From: Batillaria attramentaria
Lineage: Eukaryota > Mollusca > Gastropoda > Batillariidae
NCBI GenBank assembly: GCA_018292915.2
Contig: JACVVK020000169.1
Location: 576,001 to 640,000, forward strand
Reading direction: 5' to 3'
Length of the DNA: 64,000 bases
The translations under genes and the position numbers were made by a program. The notes below the pieces were generated by a model. It saw only the letters and a list, made by a program, of their open reading frames with translations, had not been told where the DNA came from and searched no databases. This document shows positions 58,385 through 64,000 of this stretch, piece after piece; the stretch's first letter is position 1; every line of letters starts with the position of its first letter.

Positions 58385-58410
58385 CTCTCTCTCTCTCTCT
58401 CTCTCTCTCA
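58385..58410. repeat. (CT)n microsatellite
   Basis: About 13 CT units. Confidence 0.93.
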
Positions 58411-59394
58411 GTCACGTATCCGGCTGATTTTTTTTATGCCACTCTATCGCTATTACAGGTCACGGTTTAAAAATCCGCAATTCACCCACGCGTGGTTTAA
58501 CTGACACTGATTGCACCCATACAAATCACACGTGAATTATGCATGTACCTAAAAAGTGCACATGCACTAACCCTAGCAATGTTCCAGCAGCGTGTTCGGG
58601 CTAAAGGATTTACGTAGCCCGGAATTGAAAAAGAACTCAAGAATCATTGGTGCATAACTGGTAGTCTCTATGCCAGCGTGTCGGCAAGCAAAACAACCAT
58701 TTACCGGTCGCAACAAACCGGCTGTGCATGAAGTGTTCTCTCAGTTTTTGCCCTTTGTCAGGTTTGATGCGGGTGGTTGCCATCACAAAGTCGCTGCCTC
58801 AGCTATTTCGAGGCCGGCAAATCGCTCGTACGAGATTACCACGACAACCGGCAAACAGACGACAAAATCAGTCAAAAGAGCCTTGTCTGCACACTATTTA
58901 CCTAACGTTCTTTTTGTCTGACCATGTTTGTCTGACAACGGCACACTTTTACACTCTAATGAAAAGATTAACGACCACTGCGGTCACCACCGGCGCAAAA
59001 GAGCATAGTGGGCGGTGAGGGCGGGAAAAAGCAGACGACAATCGCAAAACTGGGCGTCCATGTTGACATAGCTTTTGCCGGCACTCAAAAAGGTCGGGTT
59101 CAAATGAGGAGAAATGCAAATGCCAGCGGGAAGGCAAATTTTTCCTTAAACTTTTCGGTGTCGAAGACAATAGGAGGAAATTGATGATAGCCGGTCAACT
59201 TTGCGAGTGCCGGGTGACGTCAGAGTGTAAGTGTCGTCTGTAAATTGCAGCCTGCCAGCCAGTTTATTATATGCTCAATCAGTCGACACGCAGCTGTATT
59301 TGTATGATCAGAGAAAAAAAACTGCACGTACCTGCCGGATACGGGTATGTTAAAAACACAAAACAGGTGAACATGAGGCATACAGTCTTGGTTA

Positions 59395-59397
<3 letters not shown>
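58411..59397. other. No gene seen
   Basis: Unassigned, low-repeat sequence. Overlapping plus-strand frames at 58670-59018 are unrecognised. Confidence 0.45.
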
Positions 59398-59432
<35 letters not shown>

Positions 59433-59524
59433 TGTGTAGTCTTTCCACTGATTGTAGCAACGGCTGATTGAAAACTGATTAGTCACTGTTTGGTTAAATC
59501 ACTTACGTTGGAAAATACTTGAAG

Positions 59525-59567
<43 letters not shown>

Positions 59568-59597
59568 CCCCCCCCCCCCCAGTCTCTCTCTCTCTCG
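59398..59597. repeat. Two (CT)n arrays around a shared module
   Basis: CT arrays at 59398-59428 and 59531-59597 (with a C run at 59567-59580) flank module copy 2 (59449-59530), matching 42429-42498, which is likewise between CT arrays. Confidence 0.85.
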
Positions 59598-60235
59598 CCG
59601 TGTTTGTTCCGCGGTTCAAACCGGCCGAAAGAACCGTCGGACTGAACATGTTCCAGGCTGTCAGAGCTACTAGTATATGATCGGTGTACAGACAACCGTT
59701 GTCATATACAAAATTCACGCCTTACAGTGACGGCCATAACTGATTTGCAACCTGACCTGACAAAGCCGTCAGTTCAGTCTCCCAGTCTGGCGAAACAATG
59801 ATCTCAACCCGGCCGGGGAAAGACAAATCTCAGCGCTGAGGAACAGAGGTTACAGCTCCCTGGGAAATAACTACTTGAAACAAAGTGCGCAGGGATTTTC
59901 GAGTTGCTTCCCCTCAAGGCCTTGGCTCGCGGGGACAGCCAGACGAGAAGCAAAATTTCAAACAACTGAGGCGGGCGGCTGGAGATACCGGCGAGGTAAA
60001 GTTTAAAATGTAGGACAAGTATGTTTGGCTCACTGTTTGATCCATTAAACGGAGAAACAAGTAAATAGACGGTTTCTGTCCTCGTACAGTGTTCAGTTGC
60101 CTGGCTTTCTCAGTTTCTGCTTCGTCTCTTTTAACGCCGTTCATTTTGGAACTTAAGATTCTTTGTTCCAGCCCGGCTTATAACTCGATCGACAGCTGCC
60201 AAACAATAATGTTTTCAGTGCATGAATGCCAGCAA
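59598..60235. other. No gene seen
   Basis: Unassigned sequence. Confidence 0.45.
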
Positions 60236-60522
60236 GTTTTTTTGTTGTTGTTTTTTCTTTCTTTTGTTTTTTGTTCTGTTTGTTTGTTTTGTTTTTGTTT
60301 TGTGCGTGCGTTGTTTGTTTGGTTTTTGTTTGTTTGTTTTTGGGATTTTGTCTGTTTGTTTGTTTGTTTGTTTTTGTTGGTTTTTTTTTTTTTGGGGGGG
60401 GGGGGTGTTGGTGGTTTTTTGGGGTTTTTTTGGTGGTGGTGGTGGGGGGGGGGGGGGTTGGGGCGGTTGTTGTTGTTTGGTTGGGTTTTTTTTTGGGGGG
60501 GGGGGGAGGGGGGTGTTCGTTT
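60236..60522 (+). repeat. T/G-only low-complexity tract
   Basis: (TTTG)n grading into long G runs and GGT repeats over nearly 300 bp. The long frames across it are compositional artefacts. Confidence 0.93.
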
Positions 60523-61054
60523 GTATTTTCCAAGTGTCTTCAGTCTTACTTTTATCAACGGTTGTGTATGAATCAGTTATACTTCCAGCATGACATCAAA
60601 GGCTGAAAGCTGAAGCCGCTTTAAAAAAAAAAAAAAAAAAAAAACTGTAAGAGAGAAAAAAAAACAAAAAAAACACTGCGTCAAAAACTCGAGTGAGTAA
60701 ACGAAACAGCACCTCTTTATTGGATTCTGAAATGAACGTTTCTAAAATCTAGTTTATAAAAGATTATGTTTACAGTGGTTGTGGGGATCGCCTTGGTATC
60801 GGGATAAAAGCCTTCGTTACAGTCCACCGAGAAATCCGATTTTTTTAATTAAGTAGAGAAAAAACCTTTAAGGTTTTATCGCTTCAGCATTTATGGCCGA
60901 TCGATTTTGCACATGTGCAGGGATGACATTAACTGCACCATTCACATCTCTAGCTTGATTTTCAGATTGTGTACTTATGGTCTCTGTAACTCTAGACTGA
61001 CGAATACGTGTATTTCGTGTAAATTCATTCAAAGTAAGAATTTGAGGTGACGCG

Positions 61055-61056
<2 letters not shown>
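60523..61056. other. No gene seen
   Basis: Unassigned AT-rich sequence with an A run at 60623-60644. Confidence 0.45.

Positions 61057-61132
<76 letters not shown>
61057..61132. repeat. (CA)n microsatellite
   Basis: About 38 CA units. Confidence 0.97.
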
Positions 61133-61135
<3 letters not shown>

Positions 61136-61361
61136 ACGCCACAAACGCACCGTTACACTTTCCTATAATCAATGTCGTCGTTGCTGCTGTCAGAACTTTG
61201 AATGGACTTAATGCCGGCTAACCATGTACGTATTCGTCATCAGACATTTAGAGTACAGACTGAAAGGCCGTAATCAGATACTACTACACAAGCAGGACAT
61301 CGAGCGAGAGACCTGGATGTGCAACCTACGCCAAGGACAGGGCAGTTTCTCTGGCTGGCTG

Positions 61362-61364
<3 letters not shown>

Positions 61365-61422
<58 letters not shown>

Positions 61423-61423
61423 C

Positions 61424-61484
<61 letters not shown>
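61365..61484. repeat. (GT)n microsatellite, one interruption
   Basis: About 58 GT units with one GACG interruption at 61421. Confidence 0.97.
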
Positions 61485-62384
61485 ACAGTACAGGCCTAAT
61501 ATGATTAAAAGAGCATTGCCCGACGCTGTGACTGGCATTGTGCCGGTCGGATGATCCACTGTTTGCTTCGCTATCTCCTTGGAGACAGCGGAACTTTCCA
61601 GTTCTCTTTCTTCTGGTCAATCAAACCATTCTAACTTCTAAACACTGGGTGTTTTCCTTCCTTTCTTTCAGCTTTTTTTTTTCTTGCTCTCTCTCTCTCT
61701 CTCTCAATCTATGTTTTCTTGGGTTTTTTTTTTTCTCCAGTCCCCATCCCTCTCTTCCTCTCAACATCACTTTTATTCACTCCCCTCCCCCCCATCCCCA
61801 CTCCCACCCCACAGACTAACCCATCTGCTGTTACTTCTCCCAGAAGATTCCCGATTTCTCGGTGAAACCAGAAAGCTTTTAACGCCGCTTTGCAATCCGT
61901 CATGCGGCTTGTCAGCGGAGAAGAGCGAAGTAGGAGCTGAAATAAATGGCTTGTTTGGGAGGGGATTTGAGGAGTTGTTGTTGATGACGAAGCACGCACT
62001 CGTCGATTATGATATTGTTGTTGGGGGTTACAGACAGACCCCTGAGGGATTTGGGGGGCACGCAGCAGCCGGCGGTAGATAAGCCCAGCTACTCTGTGCC
62101 ACGCTCAGATCATCACTTGTGAACCGCACTGACTTGACGACTCGGGCCTGGTATGCCACTGGTTGCGGCCGTCTAGTTCGCCTAAAGACGTACGAAGTCT
62201 TTGATTAGATGTAACAAAATATGATTGTTTACCCCCCGAAGGCCAGCGGGTTGCCGGTGGAACACCAGAAAAACTTTAAATGGGTCAGCACTTCTTCTTC
62301 TGCGTTCCCTGCCAACCCTCCCCCTCCTCCCCCCCCCCCCAACGTACGAACAGAAGACTATTGTTTTCAGTATCATCCTGAGTT
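61485..62384. other. No gene seen
   Basis: Unassigned sequence, pyrimidine-rich at 61650-61815. A short CT run lies at 61687-61704. Confidence 0.45.
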
Positions 62385-62446
62385 TGTCCGTCTGTATGTG
62401 TGTCCGTCTGTATGTGTGTCCGTCTGTATGTGTGTCCGTCTGTATC
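62385..62446. repeat. 16-bp tandem repeat, four copies
   Basis: GTCCGTCTGTATGTGT repeated four times, the last ending TATCTCT. Confidence 0.93.
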
Positions 62447-62510
62447 TCTGCAGGCAATTCTGGTTTCAGGCCTCTCCATCACTGAACGGTTGCTCGCAGT
62501 TAGTTTTCGG

Positions 62511-62677
62511 GGAGCCGGGGTGGTCGAATGGTAGAGCGTTGGACTTCTAATGCTCGGGTCGTGAGTTCGATCCCGGCTGGGGCCAAATATTTGTGCTGGC
62601 TTTTTCATCGTTGCCCCGTCTTTGATATCACCCTATGTGGTGGAAAAGGACGTTAAACCCCCAAACACTCACCCACC
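62511..62677 (+). mobile_element. SINE-A, full length, 18-bp target duplication
   Basis: Complete SINE-A (box A TGGTCGAATGG; box B GAGTTCGATCC with one base lost). CTCGCAGTTAGTTTTCGG is perfect on both sides (62493-62510 and 62678-62695; the final GG may belong to the SINE). It is probably the most recent SINE-A insertion here. Confidence 0.96.
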
Positions 62678-62727
62678 CTCGCAGTTAGTTTTCGGTTATC
62701 CCTTCTGCCGACTTCGTCCCTCACCCT

Positions 62728-62906
62728 ATGGGGTAGCCGAATGGTACAGCGTTGGACTTTCAATGCTCGGGTCGTGAGTTCGAATCTCGGCTTGGGACAA
62801 ATATTCATGCTTGTCTTTTCCTCGTTGCCACGTCTTCGATTAAACCCATACGTCGTGGTGAGAAAGGACGTTGACTGAATTCAGTTCACAAGCACCCACC
62901 CAGGCT
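62728..62906 (+). mobile_element. SINE-A, diverged, 10-bp target duplication
   Basis: SINE-A with a shortened start (GGGGTAGCCGAATGG) and a diverged 3' part including TGAATTCAGTTCAC. CCCTCACCCT flanks it at 62718-62727 and 62907-62916. It lies 50 bp after another SINE-A in the same orientation. Confidence 0.9.
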
Positions 62907-62916
62907 ACCCTCACCC

Positions 62917-63732
62917 TGGTCCCAGCCCTTTTTTCAACTGTTATATTAAACAGTAACTGCAGGCATCAAGTACATAATTATGTCAGGGAAATCAGAACAC
63001 TGATAAAATCAGAAAAATAACAAGAGTAATGTGAATAATGAAAAAGACATTGCAAGGGTTGAAGATTTGTACTCATGTTGCCACAGAAGAGTACGCCGCT
63101 TGACAAGGTGACAATTCCCATCAGTTGATTTACGTAGTAGGTTGGTTTATCTCCCGTCGATGACCTCTTCTGATCGTGAAACGCCGTTAATGCGGCAGTT
63201 GTCCTGTTTGCACCACTGTGTCTACACAACATAGAAAGTGGTCCGGCCCTCGGCGCGAGTGACTTCAAAGGGAGGCAAGCGTGTTTTCCCATAGCACAAG
63301 CACAAGGAGGCATAACACGAGGGGGCCTCCATCAAAGAAAAACAATGGAGACACAATTTGACACGGCCCTTTCGTTTGGCCTTCAGCACGTCGGACTCAA
63401 TTGTGTGGATAGAAATCTGGGTTCAGGGAGTGTCGAGTCGAATTGTACAATTAGTCAGGGTTGTCCAAATTCCCTCGGTACAAGTGGGGTTTTCCAGCTC
63501 AGCCGGCTCGGTCAGGACAATTCATGAGGAAGAGGACAGTAAGTGGGCGTCACCTTAATACGCAGGAAACTTCCTGCGTGTCTGAAGCGCATGTCTTAAT
63601 TTAATTTTGACCCCCCCCCCCCCCCTCTCCTCCTCCCAAAAAACAAAACAAAACAAACAGAATATATCGACCGACATAACATACTGTGTGAATACATATC
63701 CCGCCGTTCGCTGAGTATCTCTCTCTCTCTCT
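62917..63732. other. No gene seen
   Basis: Unassigned sequence with a C run at 63611-63625 and a short CT run at 63717-63732. Confidence 0.45.
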
Positions 63733-63834
63733 GGGGCCAAATATTTGTACTGGCTTTTTCATCGTTGCCCCGTCTTTGTATGTGGTGGAAAAGGGCGTTA
63801 AACCCCCAAACACCCACCACCACCACCACCACCA
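63733..63834 (+). mobile_element. SINE-A, 5'-truncated, after a CT run
   Basis: Begins at GGGGCCAAATATTTG directly after (CT)n and continues to GGGCGTTAAAC and a (CCA)n tail (63814-63834). A short segment (ATATCACCCG) is missing from the body. Confidence 0.85.
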
Positions 63835-64000
63835 CCTCTCCCTCTCCCCCTAATTTTTGCGCTGGTCACCGTCTTCATAACTGATGCACTGTTTTACGTA
63901 AGCAGCAAGTGTTCAGTAACGCCTTGCTGATGCTGGATTCTTGTACATCGTTTCATAAATGTTTTAGTGTGGCCCTTGATTTGCCTCATAGATTCGGGTT
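63835..64000. other. No gene seen
   Basis: Unassigned sequence to the window end. Confidence 0.45.

Noticed and set aside
60089..60571. 160-codon frame rich in Phe, Leu, Val and Gly
   Set aside because: It spans a T/G-only low-complexity tract; the apparent membrane-protein look is compositional.

Overview
This window looks like non-coding nuclear DNA from a marine invertebrate, most likely a mollusc (a gastropod is my first guess). The evidence is very dense microsatellites, mainly (CA/GT)n and (CT/GA)n with several arrays per 10 kb; several tRNA-derived SINE families, one present in at least fifteen pieces; short inverted-repeat DNA elements; and AGGTCA-rich and hairpin-plus-(ATT)n repeat ends of kinds I associate with molluscs. 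There are no prokaryotic features. I cannot name the species, and the taxonomic call is inference from repeat style.

I find no protein-coding gene that I can support. The long reading frames are microsatellite translations (Thr-His, Cys-Val, Leu-Ser or Arg-Glu runs), SINE shadows or satellite translations. The only recognisable protein homology is in four broken 3' ends of CR1/L2-like LINEs (about 11.5, 23.6, 51.3-52.0 and 52.5 kb), each keeping part of the C-terminal reverse-transcriptase tail (WNSLP...FKxxLKTHLF type).

Layout. 0-13 kb: a direct repeat, a perfect 75-bp duplication, SINE fragments, three DNA-element families (CRE-bearing, TTAA-flanked and a third), an AGGTCA-rich repeat and CT arrays into which SINE-A inserted. 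14.8-16.4 kb: a seven-block CA/CT array, a 195-bp inverted-repeat element with a telomere-like TTAGGG core, and a 45-base G run. 17-32 kb: minisatellites, SINE-A copies with target duplications, one SINE-A split by a LINE 3' end, and large GT/CA arrays. 32-48 kb: further SINEs, the second plus-strand CRE element, a 200-bp tandem duplication, a palindrome and two copies of the 500-bp SINE-C. 48.0-50.6 kb: a homogeneous 27-unit satellite (93/97 bp) starting directly at the 3' tail of a SINE-B. 51-57.7 kb: a LINE 3' end split by a SINE, and a SINE-C split by a 1.38-kb Ginger-like DNA element. 58-64 kb: mostly simple repeats plus two adjacent young SINE-A insertions.

The elements relate to one another as layers of insertion: SINE into microsatellite, LINE into SINE, SINE into LINE, DNA transposon into SINE, and satellite growth beside a SINE. 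Several SINE and LINE ends share a terminal hairpin followed by (ATT)n, suggesting that SINE-B is mobilised by an L2/CR1-type LINE. The most unusual items are the telomere-repeat inverted-repeat element (15444-15638), the SINE-bordered satellite (48035-50625) and the nested Ginger-like element (56065-57445).
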